Shown: positions 12,561 through 25,300 of the stretch, one piece after another | Layout: every line of letters begins with the position of its first letter | How positions within the stretch are numbered: the first letter of the stretch is position 1 | From: Phoronis australis | Lineage: Eukaryota > Phoronida > Phoronidae | Direction of reading: 5' to 3' | NCBI GenBank assembly: GCA_002633005.1 | Contig: NMRA01000031.1 | Location: 833,553 to 897,552, forward strand | Length of the DNA stretch: 64,000 nt | Notes under the pieces: model-generated | The model's database searches: none | The model's input: the letters and a program-made list of their open reading frames with translations, nothing else | What the model was told of the DNA's origin: nothing | Program-made: the position numbers and the translations under genes

Positions 12561-14032
12561 TAACCTTGAAGTTGAAAGCTTTGACCTCAGGAAGCTTTCT
12601 AAGTTGTACACCAGACAATGTTCTTAATACTACTATATTGGCAATTAGTGGCTGGTAAAAGTGCAATTTGACACTGCAAGTATGTATAAAGAGAAAACAC
12701 AGTGAAATGGTTGTTAGGCTGATGTTCTCCGTAATATGATTTATATTTTTGCCAAAAGAAATTGGATCTGATTACTTTACTCTAAAAATAATGTTTTTGT
12801 TGAAAACTTTTTTTTTAGACAGTTAACTGTATGTTAGAGCATTTAAGCCACCATACCGTAGTGTCTTCAGAGAATGGAATACTTATTTGATGACACTACT
12901 GGATGGATAAGGAATTGAGAAAGCAACACCATCAAGAAACTCAAATGTGACGAAGTTTTCAATGTCATGGCGACCGACTGAGTGAGACTGACCATATCAA
13001 ATTGTTTGGACCTGTATAAGTTTGTAGCCAGGGAAAAACAAAATGACATGGTGCTGTTGTAAATTTGTAATATTAAGAATTTTGCATGTCAGGGAAGGCT
13101 TTTGTTTTTAAAATTTACTTATTCTTCTGTGAAATAGATAGTAATTTGATCGTATTAATGAAGAAACATACACTTATCAAAAATGCTATAAGATTTGTGT
13201 GTCCAACCTAGCTGAACTTATTGTTTTAGCCTGAAAGGGCCACTTAGTGCCCATGACTGTAAAAAGTGTCTTAAGTTTGTTAAATTTTATTTCATTGTAG
13301 ATCATACAACTGTAAAACATTACCTGCACACAACACTTTTTGAGATATTTACTATTAACCAATGTCTGTTTTCTAAATAAATGAATGAATTCATTTGCGG
13401 TGCATTAATGTCATTTTGCAGTGTAGGTAAATTTAGTTTAGATTTCATTTTTTAATGTCAGACGAAACTGAACACCAAAGCTCATTAAGGAAGTCGATGT
13501 GAGACTTGTCAGTTGTCTTGCAATGAAACTTTGTGGCCAATAATACCCACCTGCGTGGCTGGCAGGCTTGACGCCCCATAAACGTTGCATGTGACGGCTG
13601 GCTAGGCATCAGAATGGGCTTGTTCTCACATTGAGCGCCACATGGCAAATTTTATGAAAATAATGTTCTAATTGATGTGAAATGATGCTTGTCTAGTCAG
13701 CTGGTTTTTAAGTGCAAGTCAGCTTGAATTGATGTTGAAATTGAATTTTTGATATATGTGTGTAAAGTTGAGATGAATAGTGCTGAACATTGAGGACGTT
13801 TTGTAAGAGGGAGTTTGCTTTTTAATTGAGATTGTAATTAATGCATACCGTACTTATGTCTCTGTATGTGCCTGCTGTCAGCCTGCAGAGATAAAACAGC
13901 ACTCTCCTTGACCATGCTGTTAAGAGTTGTGCTTAAGATATTTTTTTACAAGTGATACCCTGGTATGTCATTTTCCAGTTTGACCAATAGTGACCCCTGT
14001 TATCAAGTCAGTTGAGGTTTCTGTATGCATAT

Positions 14033-14058
14033 GGGGGGGGGGGGGNGGGGGGGGGGGG
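14033..14058. repeat. Poly-G tract with an unresolved base
   Basis: A run of G of about 25 bases containing one N at 14046; the N most likely marks a length the assembler could not resolve. Confidence 0.9.
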
Positions 14059-14354
14059 TGAACATAAGTTCCACACAACAACATCATGTTCTTTTAAACA
14101 GTTGCTTTCTATCAGTTGGTGATTGAAATAGACACTTGACACTTTCTGTCAAACTTTCTGCAAGTGGCTGTAAATACAGGAAACATATTGTTGAAGGAAT
14201 ATCATTTATACCAACCGGTGATTTTTTAGTGCATTTTTATTAAAGGTGCAGATCCCTGGTAACCGCGGAGATACATTTTCCAAATTACTGTTGTTCCTTT
14301 GACATGTTTTCACTCTCCATCGAACAATAGATCGCGCTGTCGCATATATCCCAG

Positions 14355-14470
14355 CAGGCCTTTATCCAGGATTTCGAAAATAGGGTGTCCAAAATGGGGT
14401 TCCCAATATTCCAGGGCGTCTATGATTCTGACGCGTAACCCCCCACCCCCAGCAATCACCCCCAAACACA
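14355..14470 (+). mobile_element. hAT-like MITE fragment, copy 2
   Basis: Starts CAGGCCTTTATCCAGGATTT and follows the complement of the intact element at 27667-28074 for about 110 bp (GGGTGTCCAAAATGGGGTTC, GGGCGTCTATGATTC), then diverges. No right terminus found, so the copy is truncated or decayed. Confidence 0.75.
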
Positions 14471-14480
14471 CAGATTTTTT

Positions 14481-14511
14481 AACCAAGACGCTGCATCCCA
14501 GCGTCTTGGTT
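14481..14511. other. Perfect 13-bp inverted repeat with 5-base loop
   Basis: AACCAAGACGCTG (14481-14493), loop CATCC, then CAGCGTCTTGGTT (14499-14511). A strong potential hairpin directly after the hAT-like MITE fragment. Function unknown. Confidence 0.85.
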
Positions 14512-14991
14512 CAACAACAACGACTTACACTGACTGTGTTCAATAGTTAGCTCTATGGAACTCAATGTAAAATCAAGATGTGAGCATGTTGCTGAGCCTT
14601 GCAAATCCTATTCTATTCTCACCAGGGAAACAGTAATGAACTAAGATATTGCTTTCAAACTTCGAAGTAGCTGTGAATGTCTGAAGAAGATGTAGAAAGA
14701 AGGTGGACCTAGGCTCTTTAAAAAGTTATCCACCTATCTGCCTTCCGTGATTTTCGTTATCAGAAATACTATTTGAATTGAACCTAAAATTGCTATGAAT
14801 TGATCTCAACTTACACCTTAGGAGTTGCGATTTCTGAGCTTCATAGCTATGGATGCTTGTGAGAGAGAAATTTGAAATGTGGGGTTGACGTATTTCTTAT
14901 TGTATTTTATAGTCTACCATGAACAAAATGGCCCTAGGCCTCACCTGGCTCAGACTAATCAGTCATTGCATCATAGGCAAAATAGTTCAAA

Positions 14992-15714
14992 AGGTCCTTT
15001 CACAATAACATCCATGTTTTGGGTAGTTGCAGTCAGTATGAACAGTTAATGTGGGTTTTGTACTGAAGTTAACAGTGCCTGTTAACTGGTGGATTTTATA
15101 GTGGAGCCTGGACACTATGATGCAGTATGAATGGTCAATATCAGTCCCATCGAAGTTATTGCCAGGGGCCGCTGTTGTCATCAACAATTATAAGGCAATA
15201 TCGTTGCTAATAGTTGCTTTCATTTTGCTCGAATAATCACCAATCGAATTAGAAATAAGTTTTATGTCAATTAGCACATGCAAATGTCCCCAAATTGTCA
15301 CATTTTAATCTTAGCGTGAACTCGATGCATCATCGCCACCTTGCGATTGTAAACGGTGAAATCAATTTAGGACATAATGTGGCCGACAATTGAAATTTGT
15401 TTTCGTCATTTTTCCAAGAAAGACATGTAGCACCAAATTATATGATTTTCCACAAGTACAATCAAATAAAGTTTTGAAAATGTGTTGGCAATCACAAGCA
15501 GGTTGGAAGCCCTTGAAAAATTAAAAAAGGTCTTTTGGCAATTATTTTTGTCCCAATTTGGTGTGATTTTACCGTACGTAGATGACAACAGCGTCATCTA
15601 CCATTTACTTTGAGGTCCGTTAACTACCGATGCTGGTACGAATGGTTCAATTAACTTCGCAGTTTACGTCAATGCTCTGCTCAGACCGGAGTTAAGTCAG
15701 TATGAAAGGGCCTT
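14992..15714 (-). mobile_element. ~725-bp non-autonomous inverted-repeat transposon, copy 2
   Basis: Inverted relative to the copy at 10731-11458 and of almost the same length. It starts AGGTCCTTTCAC and ends GTCAGTATGAAAGGGCCTTT, and the interior (TAACTTCGATGGGACTGATA on the complement) aligns block by block. Non-coding. Confidence 0.6.
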
Positions 15715-16119
15715 TAATAGAAGTTACATATTTGTAAAATATTTGATTATGGCAAATAAAAAATGCACATTTAATATTACGTATTTTTCATTTCTTTAAT
15801 TTTGTTTTGGTTTGTTAAACAACATAAATTATACTTTTCGCATCTGCGGAAGAATGCCAAAATAAGATTGACCTACTGGAATAATGCCGGGAGGTCACGC
15901 TGAACTCGTTATTACAAAGTGTGGGCAATTGGACTGTTATTAACTGACTTCTTGTGCTTCTTACAAATCTGACAATGCTGTCCAGTGGTGTGTTGTTTAC
16001 TCACTCAAAGACGCGGTTTGCAAGCTATGATGTGTTTGGCCGAATTGTTCACAAAAATCATGTAGTTAACATTCCTGATTGTGAAGTAGGCCTTTCGTGG
16101 GGATTGGTTGGCAATGTTA

Positions 16120-17087
16120 CAGTGGCGGATCTAGGATATCACAAGGGGGGGCTAACATTTTTTTCTGTAAGCATTTGCGCAAACCACGATTGTAGATGCG
16201 TATAGCACAGAATAGGAGGAGGTCGGGAGGGGGGTTCGCCCCCCCCTCCCGATCAAGCATTTTCCTTGATTCCTATTCCTGAAGTATTATCCAAGAAAAA
16301 AGGAGAACGTGTCAAACAGGAAAAACTGCACACACCACAGTCTCGAACTCTCAACCTGGCGGATAGAGCGTGCGTGCTTTACCACAACACCACCATGATT
16401 TAACTCTTAATCAAATACTAAGAGACCTACTTGTTTATGGTCCACAGCGTTTATGCGTGAAACCTACTTCTTTTTGTAATGCTTATTACACGTTTTATAT
16501 TTTCTGCACTCAGTTCATAACAAATTTGTTGTATTTAAAATAGTCTTCAAATGCCCAAAAGACCAAATCCGTTTTTCGTGTTGGCAATAATGACGGGATT
16601 GTTTTGGAAATCGTCTTAAGTTGAGGTTTGACGAAGAGATAATTATGAGTTTCTGAGTGATTCACTATGGCTTCGATTAAAATTCACATCTTACCAGCAG
16701 CTTCTGTTTTTTCATCGTCACTCGGATTCCATTTTCTTTAAAAAATGAAGTAAATTTTCTTCATTGCACAGTGAAGCAGACGACGGAAACGGAGTCGTAG
16801 TGTGCATTGCCACTGCCAGTCGCCTGGGATATCGCGGGAGAGCCTATACTTAGCCATAGTTTTGTTACGATTGCACCGTGTTCCGAATTTGACACTTAAA
16901 ATTGGATCTGAGCCCCCCCCAAACACTAAAACTGCACACATTTAAATCTTGTTTGATCCGTATAATTTTAATTATCTGGGTTAGTTAATAAACTCAACAT
17001 TTCTCTACGCTCTTGCTGTTTTATTTTTTTGCTGCAGCCAAGGGGGGGGGGGGGCGTGACCCCTGCCCCCCCCTAAATCCGCTTATG
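16120..17087. mobile_element. Non-autonomous DNA transposon, CAGTGGCGGAT termini
   Basis: Left end CAGTGGCGGATCTAGG (16120-16135) and right end CCTAAATCCGCTTATG (17072-17087), a 16-bp imperfect inverted repeat. TGTTA lies immediately outside both ends (16115-16119 and 17088-17092), which reads as a 5-bp target-site duplication. G- and C-runs lie just inside both ends. No transposase; the 67-codon minus frame near 16738 recurs only because another copy of this repeat lies at 23819. Superfamily not assigned. Confidence 0.7.
16325..16400 (-). repeat. tRNA-like (pol III box-bearing) segment inside the transposon
   Basis: On the minus strand a GTTGTGGTAAAGCACG A-box-like stretch is followed about 35 bases later by GAGAGTTCGAGACT, a B-box-like stretch. 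The acceptor arm is not recognisable, so this looks like a tRNA-derived piece captured in the repeat rather than a functional tRNA gene. Confidence 0.45.
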
Positions 17088-19238
17088 TGTTAGGAAGAAC
17101 CGATACATTATTTTAGGGAAAATACTAAACTCCAATAAATTAATATGTTGAAGGCTATAAGCATATGTGGCTGGTAACAGGTTGTACTGTTGGGTAGTAA
17201 AGGGTGGTGGATACTTAAATGTCTACACACACCTGTGAATTTCGGTGTGTACCAGTAGATTGGCTCATGCGGTATTTGGAATAGCACTATATGACAACAT
17301 GGCGTTTGATGCAGCAGTAACGTAACTGTCATTGCCATGTCCAACTGGTCCATTCACCCCTCCGTTGTGTTCACATATCCTAAGGGCAACAACTTGTTTA
17401 ATGGTTCAAAAATTCATGTGTATGTTATTTTTTGTGTCGGCTGTTTTGAACTGAACAGGACACTAACAAAAATTATCATTGATAATAATATTGTGGATTT
17501 AGCATGCGTTATTATGTCTATGTTTTTATCTCGATTTGATGCAAACTTATTTTGAACATTAGTTTTATGTTTTATGTCCTATGTTGAAGTACAGAGAATG
17601 GATTTCCTGTGACATCTTAAATATAATTATTTACTGCATGGTTAACTGACGATCATAATTTGGATGCTAGACCAAAATTAACCATTTAAACTGACTGGTG
17701 ACACTCCTCAAACATTGGATACTTGCAGAGAATGGGGTCCCCATAAGTCCCTGGGAGATGATGACATTCTGTGACATTTGCTTGCCGGGAATTCTGTGAC
17801 ATTTTGAGAATTCTGTATAGTTTGTCGAGTTTACAGTTACTTTAGGATGCATCAAGTGGTAGTTCGTTTTTTCACAAATTGTAAAATTATGGATTTCATC
17901 TCTGACAAATATTGTGTCTTGCATATGTGACAAAAGCAAAGTTGATATGTATTACATATGCAAAAAGAACTTTAAAAGTTGAGACTTCACTGTGACATTC
18001 AGTTTTGAGATGTGACAAATATTGACTGAGAATCCATTCTGTTTAAGAACTTACTCTGATTATTTTTATTCAAAATGATTAAATTATATAGAAGTGTAAT
18101 GAAAATTCCGAATAAGCAGAAAATTTTCCTAATTTCAGACACTGAAAATTAGTTATTTCCTTAAAACTATGTGGCTATGTCTTTGATTTTCAAATGCCAG
18201 TATATATGAACGAAATTTTGTTGTGAATCCAAAGCTGTGAAAGTTTCATCATTGTTCGACAAGCATTGATGTTGACGGAAATTTTTACGACACTTTAACG
18301 TTGAACCAGTGTCTTGATTGCGTGACCAATGAGACCTTGCAGTCCAACTTGGGCTGTTTTGTGCAGGTGTTGTGAGCTACCTGGCAGTTGAGCTTAGAAA
18401 TAATAAGATTTATGGCCCATGTTACACCAGTTAGTGTCTGCTTGGCTAAGCTCCCTGTTGCTTGCTTATTAAAAGCTGTTCAGCAAAGGATACACAGCCA
18501 CTGTTGACTCAGCTTGGTTGATTGTGCATATTATGGCTAGTCTCCATTATCCCTATACTTGTGTTTTCTTTCATGATGTGTAGATGTATTAATGTGAGTG
18601 CCAGCATTGCTGCAGCATTGTCCATGTTTTCAAATGTCTAATCAAAAGCATATTTCACATTATCCCATGAATAGCCCAGATTGTATGTGACTCATTCATT
18701 CATAGAAATAGCACTGAATGTGATACCCCAGCTTGGCTTTGTTTAGGGACTAGTTTACACCCCAGGTGTTCATTAATTGTGGGAAATCACCTTCATCTTG
18801 GCCTACTTGTTCATTTTCCTGAATATTAATGTGATGGCCACTGATCAGGTGAGACAGTTTTGTCTTGTACTATTATACCATTACAACAGACTGAATTAGT
18901 AATGTGTTTACAGTCTTAGTACAGACACTTTCTGTGACTTACCCTACATTCTCACCTTTCCTGGAATGTCTTTTCAGGTGTTCCCATTTGTTGAATGAAT
19001 TATGTAAAAGGAACAGGGTTATACATGAACTTCAGTAATCTTGAGGTAAGTGATTTTCTTGAATTTGAACTTTCCCTTTTTGTTACTGCTTTGTCTTCAC
19101 ACCACCAAATTATCATCTTGATCCTTTCAAAGGTACTATATTGTAAATAGTGGCATATCAGACTAAGGACCTCACTTTTGACAGGGTCTCATATCTCCAA
19201 CATGAAGCTGGTGGTACATATCACTGGCCCTCTTGTTA

Positions 19239-20043
19239 AAGCCCTTTCCCGCCAATGTCGACGTTTCAGTGTAAAGAAGAACATTGGCCAGTGGGAATGC
19301 TTAAATTCAGCTGAGATGTTGACTTCTTAGTAAGGTAATGAATTTTTCAGTGAAGCAGTTGATACATGATGGCAGATGCGATTCTCAGCTTTAGTGTCAT
19401 ACAAGTTATCTGCAGACATGTGTTGTGTTAAAAATCTGCAAATATTTCCTTCAAATATTCTGCATCCTAGTACTATACACATTTCATTTCAGTTAGGTAC
19501 TGGACTCTTTATCATTAAATAATTTAAGTTCGCTGCCGCTGATTTATTTTTGGATCACCTTTTGTTGCCAAAAGGAAAACCTTAGGCGCACGTAAAACAG
19601 CTCTAGTAATATCCTTGGGTCAATGGTTTGGAGAATGTCGGTTGCTATGTAACATCACTGTCGGATCTGAGTTAACAGTGTTCATTTACTTCACAGTTAA
19701 CTAACAGATTCAACAATGGAACGTAGACTTCATCAAAACCGTATGAACGCTTAACTTCAGTGTCATGGGCAGGTTTCTATCTATATCAGTACGTCTTGCG
19801 ATTTGATTTGATATATTTGTTCAAATATTCACTATTCTACCTATTTACTTCATTTAAAACCTTTATCATCCGACCACTTGTATCATACTTCAAATTAAAA
19901 AGATCGCTCCTGCATTATGTTTTTGGAGCGCCATCGTCTGATAACAAGTCACACCTAACTACAATAACTTGGGTGTCCACTAACTGCGAAAGCTGGTGTG
20001 AAAGGTTCAACTATCGTTGCAGTGGGTATGAAAGGGCCGTAAG
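19239..20043. mobile_element. Diverged relative of the ~725-bp element family
   Basis: Near 19239 the sequence reads TAAAGCCCTTTCCCGCCA and near 20026 it ends GGGTATGAAAGGGCCGTAAG, resembling the GGCCCTTTCATACT termini of the other two copies. The interior contains short matching phrases (GTTAACAGTGTTCATTTAC) but is heavily diverged. Boundaries tentative. Confidence 0.35.
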
Positions 20044-23000
20044 ACCACGGTATTTCAAAAGTTTATGTTTTGACTGAAACTTGGTACTTATCCACTTTGT
20101 CTTGTTACAAACATGAAGTGGAATACTTTAGCCATCTTGGAGTTTAAAAGTAATGCCATAATTTCCTGAAATGTTGAATTTTAACGACTTGAAAATGTTT
20201 TTTCTGAATATGAACTTCAGATGCTAATTCCAGACAATCTTTAAAATTCAGAAATGAGCAGTTTCTGTGTAAATTGCAAATTTATAAATACTTGTAATTC
20301 ACAAAGTTCTGAAGTGAATTAATCATTGAATTTTAATTTATGAACAGTTTGACGTGGTTAAAATATTTGTCTACTCGAAAGTGTCACACCGCCAAATAAA
20401 TCGGTTCCTTTGTCCCAATAGCCAGTTTGAAGTTGACAAGACCATGAGCAAATACAGTCATTGAACTACTAATATAAAATATCAGGCAGGAGTTAAATCT
20501 TCAGCCTGTTGATTCTTCTACTTGGGTTTTTACATTTGATCTGTGCTGAAAAGGCTGTTTATAGGAAACTAGACAAAGCACCTTTTTAATAAGGTTAAAT
20601 AAATACTTCTAAATGCTTGGGTCCACAAAAGGTTATAAGTGTTCGTGGATAGCAATGAACAATTGTGCTGGTTGTGGTACCTCTTCAGGTAAACACTAGC
20701 CTAGCTAAATCAACAGTTGTGTGTGCACTGGAGTGCTAGACCCAACTTGAACAATGGGTTGCAACTGGTGTTTTTCAATGTTCTCTTCCTTTGTTGGTTA
20801 ATTGCGTGGAAATACAGTTTTATTGACACACTGGCAAAGCATACAGCCATTGGAGAGTTCAACAAGTTGAGATATGAGCTTGGAACTAACTGAGCACTCT
20901 CTCTCAAGGAAGCAATATGACTTTTGTCTCGGAAACCAGATCACCTCATGTCTGAAGTAGGGTACTCACATTTTGCTGAAAGACTATATGGTTGGATTAA
21001 GCTAACTTTTATATATAAGATTCAGGTAGGTCATATTACTTGTATTTAGGTTCACAATTTAATTATTGTTAAAGAACGTCCATTAACGACGAAAGATAAT
21101 TCAGAAATTCGAGCCACTTTTCTGTCAATCATTAAGGATAAAATGAAAAAATGAGATAAAACTTAAAAACAGCTGATGCAAAATTTCTTTTGTTCACCAA
21201 GGAAGGTCATCTCTTGGCCTATAGATTTGTGTCTGCCAGTACCTGGTTTAAAGCTTCAAATTTTCTGCTGTGGTAATTGCGTGTCCCTCTCTTTATCCTC
21301 TCACCAGAGCTCCTTTCAAACTAGTCCAACTGTGCATCTGACTATTATAAGCTACTGCCTGCATTCCCTTGAAGTTTCCTTTGAATCTAATAGGTCATTA
21401 TTGAGGTGTTTAATGCCAGTCATTAAAGGAAAGCAGTGCCCTGCCCAGACCCAGTGTCTCCTAATCAAGTCAATGGGTAAACTATAACCCACAACTTGAT
21501 CCTGTAAAAGGCCTCAAGTGTTAGGTTGTGGCGCTGATTTTATTGGATTCAGTTGTGTTGTTTTGTACCATGAGCTTTCTGGTTTTGTTCGAAATGGTTG
21601 GACTGTAATTTTTGTTTCACACATGGATAGGCTGGGACTTTGTTGTTTTTTTTTACAAAAGTCATTTAATTATCCCCACTGCACAACATTATCTGTATGA
21701 CATCATGGTGAGTGGTTATGGATAAAAAGAAGGTGTCACAAAAGAATCGAAGGAGTTCAGTAAGATACCACTGCTAAATTGGTATGATAAGAATAGTAGG
21801 TGGAGCTACGGTATACATTTGTTCAACAAAACATAGCGCCATCTAGTGACACTGCTTATGTCAATGACTGGTGTGTAGCAAAACCAAAATGGTAACTTTT
21901 GTGTCGTATTCTTTTCAGCTCCTTTTAACAAGATTTGGTGTAAACCGCAAATTTTTTAATATCTGACTTTAATGAACTCATGAAAACTGTTGGCTGCATG
22001 TTAATGATTTTTTTTTTTGATGCAAAATAATTAAGAATGCTCTTCAGTAAATGTCCGGTTCTTTTTCAACACACTCCATACATCTTCCAATATTTGTTTG
22101 CATGGAGTTACAGCTGACTGTAATGCTTAGGTAGAAATTCTCTAGTTCGAGCTGAAAATTTTACTGTTTTGCTGAAGGTCGGAGCTTTTACCAATTGGTC
22201 CTCTCAAAATCAAGGAGACAACCGTTCACCTTCATGTTGCACACCACGGCGACTCATGAAAACATATTTTAATAACTGCCAAGTCTTTTTTCAGACTGTT
22301 TTGATACAAAACGCACTGTCCCACATATGAGAAATATGATATAAACGCTAAAATCACCTGTTTGCCAATTTTCAGAATCAAGAAAATTAAAATTCTGCTG
22401 GAATATTGGAGGCTCTAATTGTAGAGTCTGTCCCAAATGGGTGAATTTTTACTGTGCAGTAATAAAGTATTTCTAACAGAAACTTGTTCTCCTGCAAAAT
22501 ATGCTACACCACCTTTCAATAGGATTGTGAAAGTGGTGGGGCTGTATTGAGACTACTCTGTTGTTTTCAGACCAACTAAACCCTAGTGTAACTTTCTATA
22601 GTTGTAATTATTGCAAACAGACAATTAAGACTGTTGTAACCCTAGTTCATGCTTTTTGTCGCTAGTCCTCACTGCTGAAACTTTCCGATTCATCCCAGTT
22701 AGTTCCATGGTGGGCCATTGTTTCCAAAGAGATTTGACTACAACGCCACCTTCAGAGTTACAACTTTTTCAACTTCCGTGTTGACACCGAACTACAAGGA
22801 TTGAGACCTCTCACTGAACCACCCTCCCAGAGGATTATAACCAGGCTACAGTTGCAGCTTTTAATTAGACATGGATCGGGAAAGCTCATCAAAAATATCT
22901 TTTAAACAATTACCGTAATTACAAAAGAACCATCTCGCAATGTCTACAACAGTTACACTAGTTTGAATAGCATTTACACAGCCACGGAACCTAGCGACAA

Positions 23001-23619
23001 CTTGTTCCAGGAGTAACTTGTTCTAGGGTAAGTCTATGTGTGGATCGCACTATACAGTGTTTGCCAAACTAACTAGGATTTGTTTTGATGTGCTCTTGTG
23101 TTGTTTAGAGGTTTTCTTAGGTCATGATAACAGCTAATGGTTGTCTGTGAGGTCAAGAGATTAGCTTGTGATAGCCTGTGTACCATATGTCAGGCCTAGG
23201 TAGGGTACTGTTTGATAATGGGTCTTTGTACATTCTATCACATTGGCAGTGGGATCTGCAGGACAGATGGGGAATGAAAGTGTTCATTGTGCCTTTCTAA
23301 CACCAGGCATGTTCTAGGAAGAAGTGGTGTTTTGTCTAAAGTTTTATTTATTAGGAAGATTAAAATATTCTTTATTTAGCATTCTCACCAGGCTTTTTGT
23401 GAGCCCCACGCTCAAATTAAGTCCCACGGTCAATTTGTGATCGAGTGTAATACCAGAGTTGTGCTTTGCTGGACTTGATTTGTATAACTTGAGTTTCCAG
23501 TCACATTTTCAGACAATATTTTGAAGTATCTTATATGTGGTCGAATATATGTGTACATTGGTGAATATTTGAAAACTTATTATACCACAACTTGTGTTCA
23601 TATTGACAGTAACCCCTAC

Positions 23620-23817
23620 CAGGGCTTTATCCAGGATTTCGAAAATAGGGTGTCCAAAATTGGGTTCCCAGTATTCCAGGTCGTCCATGATTCCAGTAGC
23701 GCATTACCCCCACATTTCACCTGTAATCTCCCCACACACCAGAGTGAGGTTTTTAAAAAAAATGTGTAAATCACGGCTTTTACATCTTAGTTTACAAAAA
23801 CAGCTCCCCTGTAGTAA
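23620..23817 (+). mobile_element. hAT-like MITE fragment, copy 3
   Basis: Starts CAGGGCTTTATCCAGGATTT and continues with GGGTGTCCAAAATTGGGTTC, as in the complement of the 27667-28074 element. It is cut by the N at 23818, after which unrelated repeat sequence begins. Confidence 0.7.
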
Positions 23818-23818
23818 N

Positions 23819-24125
23819 TTCCTTGGCTGCCGCAAAAAACTAAAACAGCAAGAGCGTAGGGAAATGTTGAGTTTATTAATTAACCCCGGTAATTAAATTT
23901 ATACGAATGAAACAAGATTTAAGTGTGTGCAGTTTAGTGTTGGGGGAGGCTCAGATCCAGTTTCAAGTGTTAAATTCGGAACACAGCGCATTCGTAACGG
24001 AACTATGGCTAAGTATAAGCTCTCCTGCGATATCCCAGGCGACCGGCAATGGCGCTGCACACTACGACTCTGTTTCTGTCATCTGCTCCACTGTGCAATG
24101 AAGAAAATTTACTTCATTTTTTAAA
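23819..24125. mobile_element. Partial copy of the CAGTGGCGGAT-type element
   Basis: Inverted match to 16738-17040: complement shared phrases include CAGCAAGAGCGTAG, CGATATCCCAGGCGACCGGC and GAAGAAAATTTACTTCATTT. It begins right after the N at 23818, where the other copy has a G-run. Both frames across it (ending KKIYFIF) are repeat-derived. Confidence 0.7.
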
Positions 24126-25117
24126 GAAAATGGACCAAAGTTAACAGACCACACCGACCAACACTTTCCAAACATTGAAGCATCAATACTGTTGTGAAAG
24201 GTCTTTTAAAGGGGGTTGCATGATATTTATCAATATCTATATATTGATATCCTTACATGTAATACATTGGAAGTACAGCATTTATTAATCTCTACAAATC
24301 ACACAGCTGTCATTGCCAAATTACCATATGATATGTTATTAAAATAATAAACAAGAGTGTTTATTTAAGTCATCTGGGGGACTGCTGCCCTAAAAAAATG
24401 TAAGTTGGGATATTTTTCTGAAACTCAAGTCGCATTTAAACTTGTCTTAATCTCAGAAAATAAAGCTGTAATTGATATTCTGTAATAGTTATAGTTCAGA
24501 CTTAGGATCAAAACGGTTGCACACCTTGAGCAGCTTGACCACTACTGATCAAGCTGACAGGCTTAGATATGAGTGACTTGATCTGCTCACTTTCATCCAT
24601 CATTTGGCTCAAATAGATGAAGCTGGTCATGAAATAGACACCCTCTATGTGCCTCTGCTACAATAGGTTTTACTCAAGGTCACATTAGTTAGATATCATC
24701 TTCACCAAGATACCATTTACAGATCTCCAGTGTCAAAGGGCCAGATTGTGCTGATAGGTAGTCATGTATCAAAATAGAACAGGTGATTTCGCTTTTTGAT
24801 TATCTTACTGTATTTGTTGAGTTCTAGCTGGGTTTTGAAGTCTAAACCTTGTGTGGCTTAAGTATGATTATAAATCATCAGTTGTAAACTGCACTGCTCT
24901 GGTAATGGCCTGTGTAAACATTAGTTAGAGAAGCCAAGCCTGAACTGGGAATACTGATCAATAGTAGGTCTACTTAGGAATCACTCTATTGGCTTTCCTC
25001 ACAAGGCAGTTTGACTATAAGGCTGGTTCATAAATGACCAGGATATTTCTTCAATACATCCTCACTTGCTAATAATTACCACCCCTCAGGTCTCTTTAAT
25101 TAGAAATGGAATAGAGC

Positions 25118-25300
25118 CATCACTAATCTTGGTAGCTCAGTGGTTGGAGTACCTGCTGGTACTTGGGGAAATTCTGGGTTCAAATCCTATGCGGGTACTG
25201 GCAAGTTGTTTCAGATTGGCAAGGGAAAACTACTGTCTGCAGTGTTTTCCACTAAGTATGTTTATTGTTGCCATGGCAACTAATAATTCACATGTTTATT
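25118..25300 (+). repeat. tRNA-derived SINE-like sequence
   Basis: A canonical A box (TAGCTCAGTGGTTGGAG, from 25133) and B box (GGTTCAAATCC, 25177-25187) at tRNA-like spacing. The acceptor arms do not pair convincingly and non-tRNA sequence follows, so a SINE head is more likely than a tRNA gene. The 3' end is not clearly bounded. Confidence 0.6.

Noticed and set aside
16738-16941. 67-codon minus frame resembling the frame at 23927-24124
   Set aside because: The similarity comes from a shared non-autonomous repeat; no domain and no splice context.
18978-19045. Candidate coding exon with TTTTCAG and GTAAGT flanks
   Set aside because: Two of its frames contain stops and the third, open only from an internal ATG, has no signal-peptide character; at most an untranslated exon.
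25118-25200. tRNA gene on the plus strand
   Set aside because: Good A and B boxes but no convincing acceptor stem; treated as SINE head.
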